From assembly GCA_030752795.1 (NCBI GenBank), contig JASMDM010000019.1:53462-117461 (forward strand): 64,000 nucleotides of DNA. The letters run 5' to 3'. The notes below the pieces were generated by a model. It saw only the letters and a list, made by a program, of their open reading frames with translations. It ran no database searches and was not told the DNA's origin. The stretch comes from SAR202 cluster bacterium. Its GTDB lineage: Bacteria > Chloroflexota > Dehalococcoidia > Lucifugimonadales > UBA1123. Both the position numbers and the translations under genes were made by a program. Below are positions 7,137-17,915 of this stretch, in pieces; position 1 is the first letter of the stretch; each line of letters starts with the position of its first letter.

Positions 7137-8435
7137 TCAACGTTCCTTCGCGACGCCTGGTCTCAACCTTCGCGGCAACACTGGCGGTCGAGCCATGAAG
7201 ACGAGCCCCATCGACACCAGTGCGGCTACTGAGAATCCGTAAAACGCCAGCTCGAAGCTGTCGGTTCGATCGAACACGAATCCCGAGATGATCGGCCCCG
7301 TGATGATTCCCGCCATCTGAACCGAGCTTCGGAATCCCTGGATCGTCGCGTATGACCTTCTGCCGAAGTAATCGGCTATCAACGACTGCGGGATGACCGA
7401 TATGCCGCCCTGCGCCGCCGCGTACGCCACCAGCGCAGGAATGACCTGCGACACGCTCGACGACCTCGCCATGAAGACGATCGACACCGACATCATCGCC
7501 AACGACGCGACCATCACATAGCGCTTGTTCACGTAGTCACCGAGCGCGCTGAGCCCGAACCGGCCCGGGATGCTCATGATCCCGACCGACCCCGCCAAAG
7601 TCGCGGCGGTTACCGCGGAAGCGCCGAGATCGACGAAGAAGGGTACGAGCCAAAGGCCAACTCCTCCGCTGACGAGAGACCTGGCCATGATCGAAAGGGT
7701 GAGGTACCAGAAGCTCGATGTGTTGAGCGCCTCTCGAGCGGTGAAGTCTTTCGACAGATCGAGCGTCGGAGGGCGTGAACCGGCTCCGCCTCCGCTCTGC
7801 TCTTCCGGCGCCCTGCCGTCCGGGTAGTATCCGTATTGCTCCGGTCTGTGCCGCATCACAGCAGCGATGGGCACGCCCAGGGCCGCGATGCCCACACCGA
7901 CTATCGAGGCCGCATTCCGCCAGCCGTAATTGTTGACCATCCAGCCAACAGCCGGCACAAGCAAACCGCCGAGGCCCACGCCCGACCACTGAATCCCAAA
8001 AGCGAGCCCTCGCCTGCGGTTGAACCAGTTGGCGACCGCGGCGGTGATGGGCGTGCTCATGCCCAAGCTGTTGCCAAGCGCGATGAGGAAGATGTAGACG
8101 ATGAAGAAGGAGGCAAGCCCATTGATGCGACTCATGAGGATGTAGCCGATACCCATGAGCGGTATGCCGACGATCATCAGCCTGCGCGGTCCGATGCGGT
8201 CGACGGCCATGCCCTCGATCGGGCCGAGCATCCCCGATTCCAGGCGCGCCACGGAAAAGACGATGGCGATTACGCCGTAGCTCCACCCGAACTCTTCGCT
8301 GAGCGGAATGATGAAGTTGCCGAAGCCGTGGAAATTGATGCCCGAGGAGATCGCCATGCCAAATCCGCCGGCGATGACGATCCACCAACCGTAGAAGAAC
8401 TTGTTCTTTGGCTGAATCTCCGTCGGTGAGGCCAT
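7137..8435 (-). CDS. MFS transporter, OFA/monocarboxylate-like
   Basis: A 432-aa inner-membrane secondary transporter with 12 predicted segments. It starts MASPTEIQPKNKFFYGWWIV, and FYGWWIVIAGGFGMAISSG is typical of the oxalate/formate and monocarboxylate branch of MFS. The loop between segments 2 and 3 reads IEGMAVDRIGPRRLM, the family D-R-G-R-R variant. A central cytoplasmic loop lies around residues 205-230 (DGRAPEEQSGGGAGSRP). Substrate not determinable; a small carboxylate is the family expectation. It has its own promoter region, 223 bp from the divergent gene at 8659. Confidence 0.85.
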   Translation of the reverse strand: MASPTEIQPKNKFFYGWWIVIAGGFGMAISSGINFHGFGNFIIPLSEEFGWSYGVIAIVFSVARLESGMLGPIEGMAVDRIGPRRLMIVGIPLMGIGYILMSRINGLASFFIVYIFLIALGNSLGMSTPITAAVANWFNRRRGLAFGIQWSGVGLGGLLVPAVGWMVNNYGWRNAASIVGVGIAALGVPIAAVMRHRPEQYGYYPDGRAPEEQSGGGAGSRPPTLDLSKDFTAREALNTSSFWYLTLSIMARSLVSGGVGLWLVPFFVDLGASAVTAATLAGSVGIMSIPGRFGLSALGDYVNKRYVMVASLAMMSVSIVFMARSSSVSQVIPALVAYAAAQGGISVIPQSLIADYFGRRSYATIQGFRSSVQMAGIITGPIISGFVFDRTDSFELAFYGFSVAALVSMGLVFMARPPVLPRRLRPGVAKER

Positions 8436-8549
8436 TTACTCCTCCGCGGCCACCGCTCGGACTGCGGCCATGCTTGGCTCGACACCAAGAGGCCGTTCGG
8501 ATTCTATCACCTGAGCCGATCCCGGTGCGCTTGCCGGACCGCCGTCCAG

Positions 8550-8580
8550 ACGGCAAAGGGGCTCGCCCCTCTGCACTCCC
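8550..8580 (-). repeat. Dispersed 31-bp palindromic repeat, copy 1
   Basis: On the minus strand it reads GGGAGTGCAGAGGGGC, then GA, then GCCCCTTTGCCGT. The same 31-bp unit, differing only in the 2-base loop, occurs on the plus strand at 53604-53634. The core forms an AGGGGC/GCCCCT hairpin. Confidence 0.7.
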
Positions 8581-8658
8581 ATTATTCCTCTGGACTGGTA
8601 AAGTGACACAATCGCTTACCGGCTAAGAAATTCAGAACAAAACCGAGGAGGGACCGAT

Positions 8659-8975
8659 ATGCAGCAACCCCAGCCATCAGGATTTTTCGCCGTAATTGCG
8701 AACACCGATCCCCGACTTTCCGATTGGTTGACCGAGGGATGCGAGTTCATCCTGAGCGATGGCACGCTGCCGGCCAAAGTCAAGACGCTTGTGGCGATGC
8801 TGTGCGACGCACCGCTGGCCCGCGAGGACGGGGTTAAAGCGCTCTCCGACCGCGCCAGAGGGCCATGGGCGCGTCCGAGGACGAGATTTCTGAGACGATT
8901 CGCGTGGCATTCTTGATGGGTGGCCTGCCCGCCCTGTCTACAGGCGCGAACGCATTCATGGAAGACTCAAACTAG
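8659..8975 (+). pseudogene. Carboxymuconolactone decarboxylase (AhpD-like) family, frameshifted
   Basis: About 105 residues. It starts MQQPQPSGFFAVIANTDPRL behind GAGGAGGG and continues VKTLVAMLCDAPLAREDGVK ALSDRAR. Near 8855-8866 the frame shifts by one base and continues as AMGASEDEISETIRVAFLMG G, then LPALSTGANAFMEDSN and stop. The joined protein matches the CMD fold (K.L.A...DA..G....A..A...G....EI.E..RVA....G). The CxxC pair of peroxidase-type AhpD is missing, so a redox role is unlikely. The stop overlaps the convergent CoA-transferase stop. One missing base is the only lesion; recent decay or sequencing error. Confidence 0.75.
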
Positions 8976-10189
8976 AGCACAACCCGGTCACGGCGTAGCT
9001 CGTCGAGCTCGTCGGCATTGAGGCGGCCGAGCTCGGTGAAGATCTGGTCGGTATGCTCGCCATAAAGCGGAGCACGTTCGAGTTCGACCGGAGAGTCGGA
9101 GAGTCGGACAGGGCAGCCGATCATCGCGTATTCGCCGCGCTTCGGATGCTGGACGTCTGAGACGGTCTTGCGTTCCCGTAAATGGGCGTTGTCGAGCACT
9201 TCGGCTGTGTTCAACACCGCGCCGCACGGGACGCCCTCGGAAGCAAACGCTTTCATGACCGCATGTTTGTCTCGACTCGCGGCCCACTCTGCGACGATGC
9301 CGGCCAGCTCTTCGGCGCTGTTTGCGCGGTCGTCCGGTGAGGCGAAGCGCGGGTCGTCGAGCAGGTCCTCGCGGCCGATCGCGTGCATGCCAGCGGCGAA
9401 CATTCCGGGGTTGTCCGGCGGCATCGTGAGGTAGACGTAGTCGTCGGGACCGCCGGGGGCGCAGGCGAACAGACCTCCGACCGAGTCCGGACGACGTCCC
9501 TCGTGGCTCGTTTGCCTCGGCTCAGGCGTGCCGTCGGTGAGCGTGCCGGTGAACCGGACGCGCGTCAGGTTAAGCACGGCCTCTTGCATCGCGACCTCGA
9601 CCATCTGCCCGGTTCCGGTCGACGCTCGCTGCACGATGGCCGCCAGGATGCCGATCGCCATGTGCATCCCGGTGCCCGAGTCGCCGACGCCCGCGCCGTG
9701 CATCGCCGGAGGCCGGTCGTCGAAGCCGGTGCAGCTCAGAGCGCCGCTCGTGGCCTGCGCGACCTGCTCGAAGCACTTGTAGTCGGAGTACGGGCCGTAG
9801 CCGCCGAATCCTTTGACCGACGCGTAGATCAATCGAGGATTGATCGCCTTTAGGTCTTCGTAGCCGAGGCCGAGACGATCCATCGCGCCCGGTCCTCTGT
9901 TCTCGACCATCACGTCGGCTTCGCGGATCAGGGTCTTGAAAAGGTCTATGCCGCGTTGATCACGGAGGTTGAGCGTGGTGCTCTTCTTGTTGTTGTTGAG
10001 GAGCAGGTAGAAGTAACTGTCGAGATCGGGGTCGTCCCGGCGCAGCCATCGAGAGCGGTCCCCACGACCGTCGGCCATCTCGATCTTGATGACCTCCGCG
10101 CCGAGCCAGGCGAGCATTTGAGTACAAGACGGCCCCGCCTGGTCGTGGGTCATATCGATAACGCGGATGCCGTCAAGTGCCTTGCTCAT
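8972..10189 (-). CDS. CoA transferase family III (CaiB/BaiF)
   Basis: A 405-aa class III acyl-CoA transferase that moves CoA between carboxylic acids. It starts MSKALDGIRVIDMTHDQAGP behind AGGAG (7 nt). Family motifs follow: CTQMLAWLGAEVIKIE, the GRGDRSR region, LNLRDQRGIDLFK, ENRGPGAMDRLGLGYEDLKA, NPRLIYASVKGFG, and QAATSGALS-like QVAQATSGALSCTGF. The catalytic Asp is expected in the GDSGTGMHMAIGILAAI region. Substrates cannot be read from sequence. Such genes are abundant in marine Chloroflexota catabolic islands; nothing adjacent defines a pathway. Confidence 0.9.
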   Translation of the reverse strand: MSKALDGIRVIDMTHDQAGPSCTQMLAWLGAEVIKIEMADGRGDRSRWLRRDDPDLDSYFYLLLNNNKKSTTLNLRDQRGIDLFKTLIREADVMVENRGPGAMDRLGLGYEDLKAINPRLIYASVKGFGGYGPYSDYKCFEQVAQATSGALSCTGFDDRPPAMHGAGVGDSGTGMHMAIGILAAIVQRASTGTGQMVEVAMQEAVLNLTRVRFTGTLTDGTPEPRQTSHEGRRPDSVGGLFACAPGGPDDYVYLTMPPDNPGMFAAGMHAIGREDLLDDPRFASPDDRANSAEELAGIVAEWAASRDKHAVMKAFASEGVPCGAVLNTAEVLDNAHLRERKTVSDVQHPKRGEYAMIGCPVRLSDSPVELERAPLYGEHTDQIFTELGRLNADELDELRRDRVVL

Positions 10190-10285
10190 TGGTTCTCCTT
10201 CGTACTTCCATATTCACGGGTTCTCGATAGGTCCTGGATCGAGACGGTTCTGATTGGCACCACTCGATAAAACGCGCCACGGGCG

Positions 10286-11215
10286 TCAGGTCGATGGAAC
10301 GTGCGCGGGCAGGCCGTCCTTAAGTGCTCGTATGTGTTCCGGCGTCGTGCCGCAGCACCCTCCGATGACCTGAACGCCCATCCGGACCCACTTCTGCGCT
10401 TCGACAAGGTAGTCTTCCGGCGACATGATGTCCTTGAACTGCCAGTTCGGCATTACGAACCCGCCCGAATGTGGGAATGAGCCCAAAGGACCCTTCCACC
10501 GATCTCCGACCACGTTCAACACGGGAACTGTGTCATCGATCTCCGTATGCATCACGGCGACCAACGATCCGCCCAACGCGCTGAGCTGATCCAGCGCCTC
10601 TGCGAAATCCTCATCTCGTCTCCTGTTGAGCAAGAGGACATCGCCGCCAACGCTCGTCCGGCAGCTATATCCAACCCAAACCGGAAGGCCGGTAGAAACG
10701 GCTGATTCGATGGCTAGCACCGACTGTTCGAGGTCGACCATCATCTCCATCACGAGAAGATCGACCCCCGCTTCTGCCAGCAGTTCGGCCTGCTCTTTGT
10801 AGTTCGATCTGGCGGCTTCCTGCGACGGCATTAACTTTTGGTCGTTACCCGGCCTGAAGGTCGAAATCGCGCCCGCGACGTAGACGGTTCTATCGGCTTC
10901 CGCGATTTCGATCGCTTCATTGACAACCGACACCGCGCGCTTATTAATGTCCGCAACCTGGTCCCCCAGTCCCGCGCCTTCCAACGTGTGCCGGCATGTT
11001 GAGAACGTGTTGGTAATAACGATGTCCGCCCCCGTCCGGATATAGTCCTGGTGGACTTGCCGTACGATTCCCGGGTGCGTGTAAAGTGCAGCGCCGCTCC
11101 AAGCCACGGAGTCCATTGGCACGCCGCGACGCTCCAGCTCGGTCCCGGTTCCGCCGTCCAAAATGACGACTTCGCCGGCGTCCAGTTTGCGTTGCAATCC
11201 ATCGTAAGCGGCCAT
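10286..11215 (-). CDS. Homocysteine S-methyltransferase family protein
   Basis: A 309-aa zinc-dependent methyltransferase of the MmuM/BHMT group, which transfers methyl from donors such as S-methylmethionine or betaine to homocysteine in the cytoplasm. Seen: VILDGGTGTELERRGVP at the N-terminus, ADIVITNTFSTCRHTLEG, a single Cys in WVGYSCRTS and the C-terminal zinc pair in VQVIGGCCGTTPEHIRAL. It has the same fold as the first module of MetH encoded 1.8 kb away. It is followed upstream by the glutamyltranspeptidase on the same strand (35 bp gap). The methyl donor cannot be assigned. Confidence 0.87.
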   Translation of the reverse strand: MAAYDGLQRKLDAGEVVILDGGTGTELERRGVPMDSVAWSGAALYTHPGIVRQVHQDYIRTGADIVITNTFSTCRHTLEGAGLGDQVADINKRAVSVVNEAIEIAEADRTVYVAGAISTFRPGNDQKLMPSQEAARSNYKEQAELLAEAGVDLLVMEMMVDLEQSVLAIESAVSTGLPVWVGYSCRTSVGGDVLLLNRRRDEDFAEALDQLSALGGSLVAVMHTEIDDTVPVLNVVGDRWKGPLGSFPHSGGFVMPNWQFKDIMSPEDYLVEAQKWVRMGVQVIGGCCGTTPEHIRALKDGLPAHVPST

Positions 11216-11250
11216 TTACAACCTCTCGACGAGCCGACTGCAGTCGACTT

Positions 11251-12894
11251 CTAATATCCGATCGCGTAGCCGTCTCGGCGCGGATCCGCGCCGCCCTGGA
11301 ACACGCCCTCGTTCGGATCGACGTGGATGCCCTGTGCGCCGCCGACCGACATCGACCACGGCTCGATTGCGTCGACTTCGTGGCCGAGCTCGACGAGCGC
11401 TTGCCGCACAGGCGCCAGGAATCGCTCCTCCATCTGGACACGCTTGCCCTCGTACACTCTCAGGCACGGAGCATCGATCGCTTGCTGGATGTTCATACCA
11501 AAGTCGAGGAAATTCATGACAAACTGTGGCGTCGTTTGCAGAATGCCGAAGCTCCCGGGCGTCCCCAGGCTGACGTGGAAACGTCCGTTGCGGAACGCCT
11601 GGGTCGGCGCGACCACGAAGTCCACTTGTCTGTCGGGACCGATGCGGTTCGGGCTCCCTTCTTCGAGGTCAAACCAATAGGCCATGTTGTTGAGGAATAT
11701 TCCGGTGTCACCCACGGCGAGTCCCGATCCGAAGCCACCCCCGAGGGTTTGCGTGATGGAAACGACGTTGCCGTCTCGATCGGCGGCCACGAAGTGCGTC
11801 GTCATGCCGCCGTCGACCTCCTGTGGGTTCCCGACAATCAACGCCTCGGGCGCAACCTTCGAGGCGAAGTGTTCACCCGACACCGAGGCGGCGCCAGTCC
11901 GGTTGATTCGTTCGCGTTGAGCGGCGACGTAACCGTCGGACAGCAGGCCGTCGATCGGGGCGGTGACACACCTCGGGTCTCCGGCGAATTTGATGCGATC
12001 GGTTACCGCCAGCTTGACCGCCTCGATGAAAAGATGGCGCGTATTGGGATGCTGGAACGCTAGGTTGTCGTCGCTGCAACCTTCCATCGTCTTCAATGTC
12101 TGCAGTATCTGGAAGCCGCTGGAGTTGGGCGGGGACATGTGGATGCGGTACCCGCGATAGTCGATGCCGATCGGATCCTGCCATTCGGCTTCGTACGTGG
12201 CGAGATCTTCTTCGGTCAGCAGGCCGCCCAATTCGTCGCTGCCGTTCAGTATCCGGCGCGCGAGTTCGCCCCGGTAGAACTCGTCCGCACCGCCTTTGGC
12301 GATCGCCCGCAACGATTCGGCCAGTTGGGGCATCTTCAGCTTGGCGCCGGGCCGGGGCGCGATTCCGTCGGCGTCCAGGATGATGCCAGCCGAAGGGAAG
12401 CGCGAAAGCCGGGCCGCGCTGTTCGCCATCATCCGGCTGTTCAGGTGAGTTACGCCGATACCGTGCTCAGCGTATCCAATGGCAGGCGCGAACACCTTCT
12501 CGCGATCCAGCTTGCCGTAGGTTTCGTGCAGCTTGAGCCACCCCGATACGTTTCCTGGAACCAACGCGAACATGATTCCGATGTCTGTGTCGGTTGCCGT
12601 ATATCGCTCGGGGTCCGTGCCGATCGGAGCTCGGCCCGAGAAGTTGGGCGCACGCACGCGATCCTCGGCCGCCACATAGGCAAGTGCAAGGCCGATGCCG
12701 CCGACTCCCGACATGTACGGCTCGCCGACATTCAGGGTTGCCGCCGTCGCGACGGCGGCATCGAAGGCGTTGCCTCCGTCCATCAGCATCCTGACGCCCG
12801 CCATCGACGCGAGTGGATGTGCAGACGCGACCATGCCATTGACGCCCATCGCCACCGGTCTCGACGCGGGCGGCACGGGAAACGGGATTGACAT
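11251..12894 (-). CDS. ggt: Gamma-glutamyltranspeptidase (Ntn hydrolase)
   Basis: A 547-aa precursor expected to self-cleave into large and small subunits. The autocatalytic Thr lies in [19 protein letters not shown], followed by [20 protein letters not shown] and the LNNMAYWFD region. The N-terminal [11 protein letters not shown] and [17 protein letters not shown] are family signatures. There is no clear signal peptide, so it may act in the cytoplasm, unlike E. coli Ggt. Acts on glutathione or other gamma-glutamyl compounds. It sits beside a homocysteine methyltransferase and opposite metH, so a sulfur amino acid salvage context is possible but not proven. Confidence 0.92.
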   Translation of the reverse strand: MSIPFPVPPASRPVAMGVNGMVASAHPLASMAGVRMLMDGGNAFDAAVATAATLNVGEPYMSGVGGIGLALAYVAAEDRVRAPNFSGRAPIGTDPERYTATDTDIGIMFALVPGNVSGWLKLHETYGKLDREKVFAPAIGYAEHGIGVTHLNSRMMANSAARLSRFPSAGIILDADGIAPRPGAKLKMPQLAESLRAIAKGGADEFYRGELARRILNGSDELGGLLTEEDLATYEAEWQDPIGIDYRGYRIHMSPPNSSGFQILQTLKTMEGCSDDNLAFQHPNTRHLFIEAVKLAVTDRIKFAGDPRCVTAPIDGLLSDGYVAAQRERINRTGAASVSGEHFASKVAPEALIVGNPQEVDGGMTTHFVAADRDGNVVSITQTLGGGFGSGLAVGDTGIFLNNMAYWFDLEEGSPNRIGPDRQVDFVVAPTQAFRNGRFHVSLGTPGSFGILQTTPQFVMNFLDFGMNIQQAIDAPCLRVYEGKRVQMEERFLAPVRQALVELGHEVDAIEPWSMSVGGAQGIHVDPNEGVFQGGADPRRDGYAIGY

Positions 12895-12975
12895 CGATAC
12901 GGCTCCTGATTCGATCTTCGCGGCGCGAGGCTAACGCTAGGCGTAAAACTGCCCGATGTCAAGACAAGATCAATA

Positions 12976-13005
12976 TTGGGGTTCAGGCGCGCCGTGCAGT
13001 ACAAT
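12976..13005 (+). promoter_or_regulatory. Candidate metH promoter
   Basis: TTGGGG (12976-12981), an 18-bp spacer and TACAAT (13000-13005), 32 bp before the TTG start of metH. No cobalamin riboswitch consensus was seen in this interval. Confidence 0.45.
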
Positions 13006-13037
13006 TATCGTTAAACCCAATTCAGACGGGAGCCACG

Positions 13038-16000
13038 TTGACCACAATCGTAGCCGCCGAAGCTTCGCCGATCGTCGACCGGACCGACGAAATCCAACGC
13101 ATCCTCGAACAGAGGGTGATGGTGCTCGACGGCGCTTGGGGGACCATGCTCCAGTCATACGATCTTGAAGAGGACGGGTTTCGGGGAGAGCGCTTCCGCG
13201 ATCACCTCCACGACCTGAAGGGCTGCCCGGACGTGCTGTCGCTCACTCAGCCCCGGATTCTGGAAGAGGTCCAGCGCCAGTATATGGAAGCCGGCGCCGA
13301 CATCCTGGAGACGAACACGTTCACGGCCAACGGCCCCAGCATGGACGACTACGGGTTGACCGATCACGTTTACGAAATGAACGAGGCCGCTGCCCGCATC
13401 GCGAGGCGCATCGCCGACGAGTACACCGAGCGGACGCCGGACAAGCCGCGGTTCGTCGCCGGCGTAATCGGACCGACCACCAAGACGGCGTCGCTTTCGC
13501 CCGACATGAACGATCCAGCATACCGCGACGTCACGTTCGCGAGCCTGGCTGAGGACTACGCGGTGTGCGTTCGCGGACTTCTCGACGGTGGAGTCGACAT
13601 TCTTCTTGTCGAAACCGTGTTCGACACGCTAAACGGCAAAGCCGCGCTGTATGCGATACAGGAAGTTTTCGAGGAACAATCGGCCACGATGCCGGTGATG
13701 GTGTCCGTCACTGTCACCGACCTCGCGGGCCGCAACCTGTCCGGTCAGACGCCCGAGGCGTTTTACGCGTCGGTTGCCCATATGCCCCTGCTGAGCGTTG
13801 GCATCAACTGCTCGTTGGGCAGCGACCAGATGCGGGCGTTTCTCTCGGGTCTCGCCGACGTTTCGGCCCACTATGTGAGTTGCCATCCGAACGCCGGCTT
13901 GCCCGACGAGCTTGGCGAGTACGACGAGACGCCCGCACACATGGCGGCAAACTTGCTCGGATACGTCGAGAGCGGCATGGCCAACATCGTCGGTAGCTGC
14001 TGCGGATCGGAACCCGCCCACACCAAGGCTATCGCCGAGGCGGTCGCGGGGCTCCCGCCGCGAAAACGACCCGAAGGCAAAGGCAATACCTTGCTCAGCG
14101 GTCTCGAGCTGCTGGAAATCAGGCCCGATTCGAACTTTATCAACGTGGGCGAGCGCGCGAACGTAACCGGCTCCGCTCGATTCCGACGGCTGATCAAGAG
14201 CGGCAAGTACGACGAAGCGCTGATGGTCGCCAGGCAGCAGGTCGACAACGGGGCGCAGATTCTCGACATCAACATGGACGAGGGAATGCTCGACTCGGAA
14301 GAGACGATGCGTCGATTCCTGGCCTTGATCGCATCCGAGCCCGACATCGCCCGAGTCCCGATCATGATCGACAGCTCGCGGTTCAGCGTGATCGAAGCGG
14401 GTCTGCAATCCCTTCAGGGCAAGGGCTTGGTCAACTCGCTGTCGCTTAAAGAGGGCGAGGACGCTTTCGTCGAACAGGCGAAAGTCGTCAGACGATACGG
14501 CGCCGCTGTCATCGTCATGGCGTTCGACGAAGACGGCCAAGCCGACACGGTTCAGCGCCGGTTGGATGTCTGCGACCGGTCGTACCGTCTGCTGGTCGAC
14601 GAGGTCGGCTTTCTGCCCGGGGACATCATCTTCGACCCCAACGTGTTCGCTATAGGCACAGGAATCGAGGAGCACGACAACTACGCGGTCGACTTCATCG
14701 AGGCGACACGACTTCTCAAGCAACGGTTCCCGTCGTCCCACGTAAGCGGCGGCGTCAGCAACGTCTCGTTCTCGTTCCGGGGCAACGACGCGGTGCGCGA
14801 GGCGATCCATTCGGTGTTCTTGTATCACGCCATCCAGGCTGGAATGGACATGGGGATAGTCAACTCGGGGCAACTGGTCGTGCATGACGACATCGAACCG
14901 GTCCTGCGCGAGGCCGTGCGGGACATTGTGCTCAATCGGCGGCCCGACGCCACGGAACGCCTCGTGGCAATGGCAGAGACGGTAAAGGACCAGTCAACCG
15001 AGCGCAAAGAGGACGACGCCTGGCGCTCGTTGCCGGTTGCGGAGCGTCTTAGGCATGCGCTGCTCCACGGCATCGACCAGTACATCGAAAGCGACGTCGA
15101 AGAGGCTCGCCAACAGGCGGAGCGCTCGATCGATGTCATCGACGGTCCACTCATGACCGGCATGAACGCGGTCGGGGATCTCTTTGGCTCGGGCCAGATG
15201 TTCCTCCCGCAGGTCGTCAAGTGCGCGCGAGTCATGAAGAAAGCCGTCGCGCAGCTCGTGCCGATTATCCAGGCAGAGCTCGGTGAAACCGGCGCAATCA
15301 AGCCGAAAGCAAAGATCGTTATGGCGACGGTCAAAGGCGACGTTCACGATATCGGCAAAAGCATCGTCGGCGTCGTTCTCGGCTGCAACAACTACGAAGT
15401 GATCGACCTCGGCGTGATGGTTCCATACCAGCGGATTATCGACGCCGCCAAGACCGAGCAGGCCGACGTCATCGGTCTGAGCGGCCTCATCACGCCTTCC
15501 CTGGACGAGATGGTCACTGTTGCCAGAGAGATGGCTCGGCAAGGGCTGGACGTCCCGCTGCTCATCGGCGGCGCCACGACGTCGATCGCCCATTCTGCCG
15601 TGCGCATAGATCCGCAGTATCCGCACGGCGTGATTCACGTAAAGGACGCCTCTCGCTCCGTGGCCACGGTTGCCGACCTGGTCAGTCCAGAGCGGCGCGA
15701 GGGCTACATCGCGACCACGCGCAGGCAGTTCAAGCACCTGCGTGAGACGCGGGCCGCGCGAGATCCTTCGGCGCGATTGCTCTCGCTCGCCGACGCCCGA
15801 ACACGACGCGAGGAGATCGACTGGACGAAGAACGCTCCCGCGCCCAGCTTCACCGGAGTTAAAACGTTCGACGACTATCCGTTAGACGACCTCGTTGCGG
15901 CGATCGACTGGACGCTGTTGTTCCTGACGTGGGAGCTGCGAGGCGCGTATCCCGCGATCCTCGACGACGCCAAATACGGCGAGCAGGCGACGATCCTGTT

Positions 16001-16769
16001 CCGTGACGCGGAAGCGATGCTGCGGCGTCTCATCGATGAGAAGCTGCTGAAAGCCAATGCAGTGGTTGGACTGTTCCCGGCCAACTCCATCGGCGATGAC
16101 GTCGAGGTGTACACGGACGAGTCCCGCGAGAACGTGCTGGCCACGCTGCACTTCCTGCGTCAGCAGACGGACAAGTCCGGCGCCAGGTCGGGGTTGTCGA
16201 AAGCCAACTTCAGCCTGGCGGATTTCGTCGCCCCGCGGGGCAGTGGAGTCAGCGATCATGTTGGAGTCTTCGCGGTCACGGTAGGTCTCGGCGCCGATGA
16301 GATTGCCGGGGCGATGGCTGAGGCTCATGACGACTACGGTTCGATCATGGTCAAGGCGCTCGCCGACCGGCTGGCTGAAGCGTTTGCCGAGCGGATGCAC
16401 GAACTGGTTCGCACGAAACTCTGGGGGTACGCGCCGGACGAATCGCTGTCTAACTCGGAGAACATCAAAGAGGGGTATCAAGGCATTCGGCCAGCACCGG
16501 GATATCCCGCGAGCCCCGATCACACTGAGAAGGCGACCTTGTGGCGACTTCTCGACGCCGAACGAAACACGGGCGTAAAGTTGACGGAAACGATGGCCAT
16601 GTGGCCTGCGGCTTCGGTCAGCGGCCTGTATTTCGCTCATCCGGATTCGCACTACTTCGGCGTCGGCAAGCTGCGCCGCGACCAGATCACCGAGTACGCC
16701 ATACGCAAAGGGATGGCGACCCAGGACGTGGAGCGCTGGCTCTCGCCGAATCTCGCGTACGAGCCCTAG
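13038..16769 (+). CDS. metH: Cobalamin-dependent methionine synthase
   Basis: 1243 aa as started at TTG 13038 (protein [20 protein letters not shown]), close to E. coli MetH. A GGGAG site lies upstream, and no ATG fits as well. Domains: homocysteine-binding module (about 20-325; [11 protein letters not shown], zinc ligands GINCSLG and [11 protein letters not shown]); methyltetrahydrofolate module (about 350-620; [32 protein letters not shown]); B12 cap and binding module (about 640-900; [20 protein letters not shown] with the cobalt-ligating His, then [12 protein letters not shown]); AdoMet reactivation domain (about 920-1240; [15 protein letters not shown]). All four modules are intact with no lesions, so it should make methionine when B12 is available. 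Confidence 0.98.
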   Translation: MTTIVAAEASPIVDRTDEIQRILEQRVMVLDGAWGTMLQSYDLEEDGFRGERFRDHLHDLKGCPDVLSLTQPRILEEVQRQYMEAGADILETNTFTANGPSMDDYGLTDHVYEMNEAAARIARRIADEYTERTPDKPRFVAGVIGPTTKTASLSPDMNDPAYRDVTFASLAEDYAVCVRGLLDGGVDILLVETVFDTLNGKAALYAIQEVFEEQSATMPVMVSVTVTDLAGRNLSGQTPEAFYASVAHMPLLSVGINCSLGSDQMRAFLSGLADVSAHYVSCHPNAGLPDELGEYDETPAHMAANLLGYVESGMANIVGSCCGSEPAHTKAIAEAVAGLPPRKRPEGKGNTLLSGLELLEIRPDSNFINVGERANVTGSARFRRLIKSGKYDEALMVARQQVDNGAQILDINMDEGMLDSEETMRRFLALIASEPDIARVPIMIDSSRFSVIEAGLQSLQGKGLVNSLSLKEGEDAFVEQAKVVRRYGAAVIVMAFDEDGQADTVQRRLDVCDRSYRLLVDEVGFLPGDIIFDPNVFAIGTGIEEHDNYAVDFIEATRLLKQRFPSSHVSGGVSNVSFSFRGNDAVREAIHSVFLYHAIQAGMDMGIVNSGQLVVHDDIEPVLREAVRDIVLNRRPDATERLVAMAETVKDQSTERKEDDAWRSLPVAERLRHALLHGIDQYIESDVEEARQQAERSIDVIDGPLMTGMNAVGDLFGSGQMFLPQVVKCARVMKKAVAQLVPIIQAELGETGAIKPKAKIVMATVKGDVHDIGKSIVGVVLGCNNYEVIDLGVMVPYQRIIDAAKTEQADVIGLSGLITPSLDEMVTVAREMARQGLDVPLLIGGATTSIAHSAVRIDPQYPHGVIHVKDASRSVATVADLVSPERREGYIATTRRQFKHLRETRAARDPSARLLSLADARTRREEIDWTKNAPAPSFTGVKTFDDYPLDDLVAAIDWTLLFLTWELRGAYPAILDDAKYGEQATILFRDAEAMLRRLIDEKLLKANAVVGLFPANSIGDDVEVYTDESRENVLATLHFLRQQTDKSGARSGLSKANFSLADFVAPRGSGVSDHVGVFAVTVGLGADEIAGAMAEAHDDYGSIMVKALADRLAEAFAERMHELVRTKLWGYAPDESLSNSENIKEGYQGIRPAPGYPASPDHTEKATLWRLLDAERNTGVKLTETMAMWPAASVSGLYFAHPDSHYFGVGKLRRDQITEYAIRKGMATQDVERWLSPNLAYEP

Positions 16770-17129
16770 GCGCGCAGCTCAGAGCCTGTGAATAATTGCC
16801 GAGATCACTTGTTCGAACTTCGGAAGGCGACTGTTGACGGGAATTACCCTTGGTCCTCCGGATGGATCGTGGTTGGTCCCACCCGCCCGCCCGAAAGTAT
16901 TCTTGGGGACACCCCAAATCCCCGGTAGGTGCTCTCGCCCCTTACAACCCCAGGTTTAATTCGGTGTATGGCGTGCAAAGAAAGTCCGGAGGGGAACGTC
17001 CCTCTGGCAAGGGGACTGGGGGATGTGCCCCCAGCATCAAAACCCACGAGGGCGGGCGGGTGGGTCCAGCGCCCGTTCTGCCCTGAGATGGTGGCCATAC
17101 CGGCGCATTGCAGATTTACTCACAAACTC
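16770..17129. other. Intergenic region with a long imperfect inverted repeat
   Basis: 360 bp between convergent metH and the phosphatase gene. I see no ORF or RNA gene. It is dominated by the inverted repeat listed separately, with inner arms rich in GGGG/CCCC. Confidence 0.6.
16874..17068. repeat. Imperfect inverted repeat element (about 195 bp)
   Basis: Outer arms at 16874-16892 (TGGTCCCACCCGCCCGCCC) and 17050-17068 are complementary with one mismatch in 19. The inner flanks are also partly complementary (a GGGGACACCCC-like block against GGGGATGTGCCCCC). It could fold into one long cruciform or RNA hairpin. MITE-like, but no target duplication is evident. Confidence 0.6.
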
Positions 17130-17915
17130 TCAGTCGAGCAAGGCACGACGCAAGCGGTCAGGCAACGTCGCATCCGCGCCACGGGCTCGCAGGTATCGTT
17201 CCACCGATCCGTGCTCGCGGCGCGCAAAGGCCATCGCGTGAAGGATCGATTCCGGCGCGGCTCGATAAACCCACTCAGGCATCGACCGGCTCTGCTCAAC
17301 GTCACCGACCTCAGCCATTTCGTTTTCCAACTGCCTGCGCCCCGATTCATCGCTCAGAGCGTAGTCGCTCGCAATGTCGTCGTCCGTGACGCCGAGTGTG
17401 GCCAGAAGGATCGCGGCGAACAAGCCGGCCCGGTCTTTGCCAAGTGAGCAGTGGAACACGAGCGAGTGGTTTTCAAGATCGGCGATCACTTCCAGTCCCG
17501 CGACAAGCCTCTGACCGAATCCCGTATTCGCTACGCTTCCCTCGTACACCTTGCCAAGATTCCCGGCTGATCGTGCTTCCAACGCCACTACATCGGGACC
17601 GTCGAGTCGCACGAGCTCGATGTTGCGATGCTGGACCGGCGGCTTGATGAGCGGGCTGATTCCTTTCGTCTCGAGTTCGTCGAGTCGTCTGAAATCGAGG
17701 ATGGTGCGCAAACCCAGATCGTCGGTGAGCTTCGCGTAGTCCGAGCGAGTCATGTCGCGCGGGTCACCGCTTCGGAAGACGCGTCCGCGTCGGATGGTTT
17801 GGCCGTCACGCGTCACGAGGCCACTCAGGTCGCGGAAGTTGTCGATGGCCTCGAATGCGATGCTGCGATCGATGGGAGTGTCAGCCAAGGTCGTCGATCT
17901 CCGAATCGGAATCAA
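17130..17915 (-). CDS. Protein tyrosine/serine phosphatase (Y_phosphatase3 type)
   Basis: A 261-aa phosphatase with the P-loop VFHCSLGKDRAG, the HCxxGKDRTG motif of the bacterial lipid/protein phosphatase group. Upstream blocks FEAIDNFRDLSGLVTRDGQT and RRGRVFRSGDPRDMT are also family hallmarks, as is the aspartate-containing TILDFRRLDELE. Starts are weak: TTG 17915, or TTG about 25 nt downstream (LADTPIDRSIAF). It is cytoplasmic; the substrate may be phosphoprotein or phosphoinositide and cannot be told. It precedes no obvious partner. Confidence 0.85.
   Translation of the reverse strand: MIPIRRSTTLADTPIDRSIAFEAIDNFRDLSGLVTRDGQTIRRGRVFRSGDPRDMTRSDYAKLTDDLGLRTILDFRRLDELETKGISPLIKPPVQHRNIELVRLDGPDVVALEARSAGNLGKVYEGSVANTGFGQRLVAGLEVIADLENHSLVFHCSLGKDRAGLFAAILLATLGVTDDDIASDYALSDESGRRQLENEMAEVGDVEQSRSMPEWVYRAAPESILHAMAFARREHGSVERYLRARGADATLPDRLRRALLD

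Noticed and set aside
12895..13037. Cobalamin riboswitch upstream of metH
   Set aside because: The interval is only 143 bp and lacks the B12-box consensus.
13629..14885. 418-residue ORF antisense to metH
   Set aside because: metH is unmistakable on the plus strand; the antisense protein has no recognisable motif.
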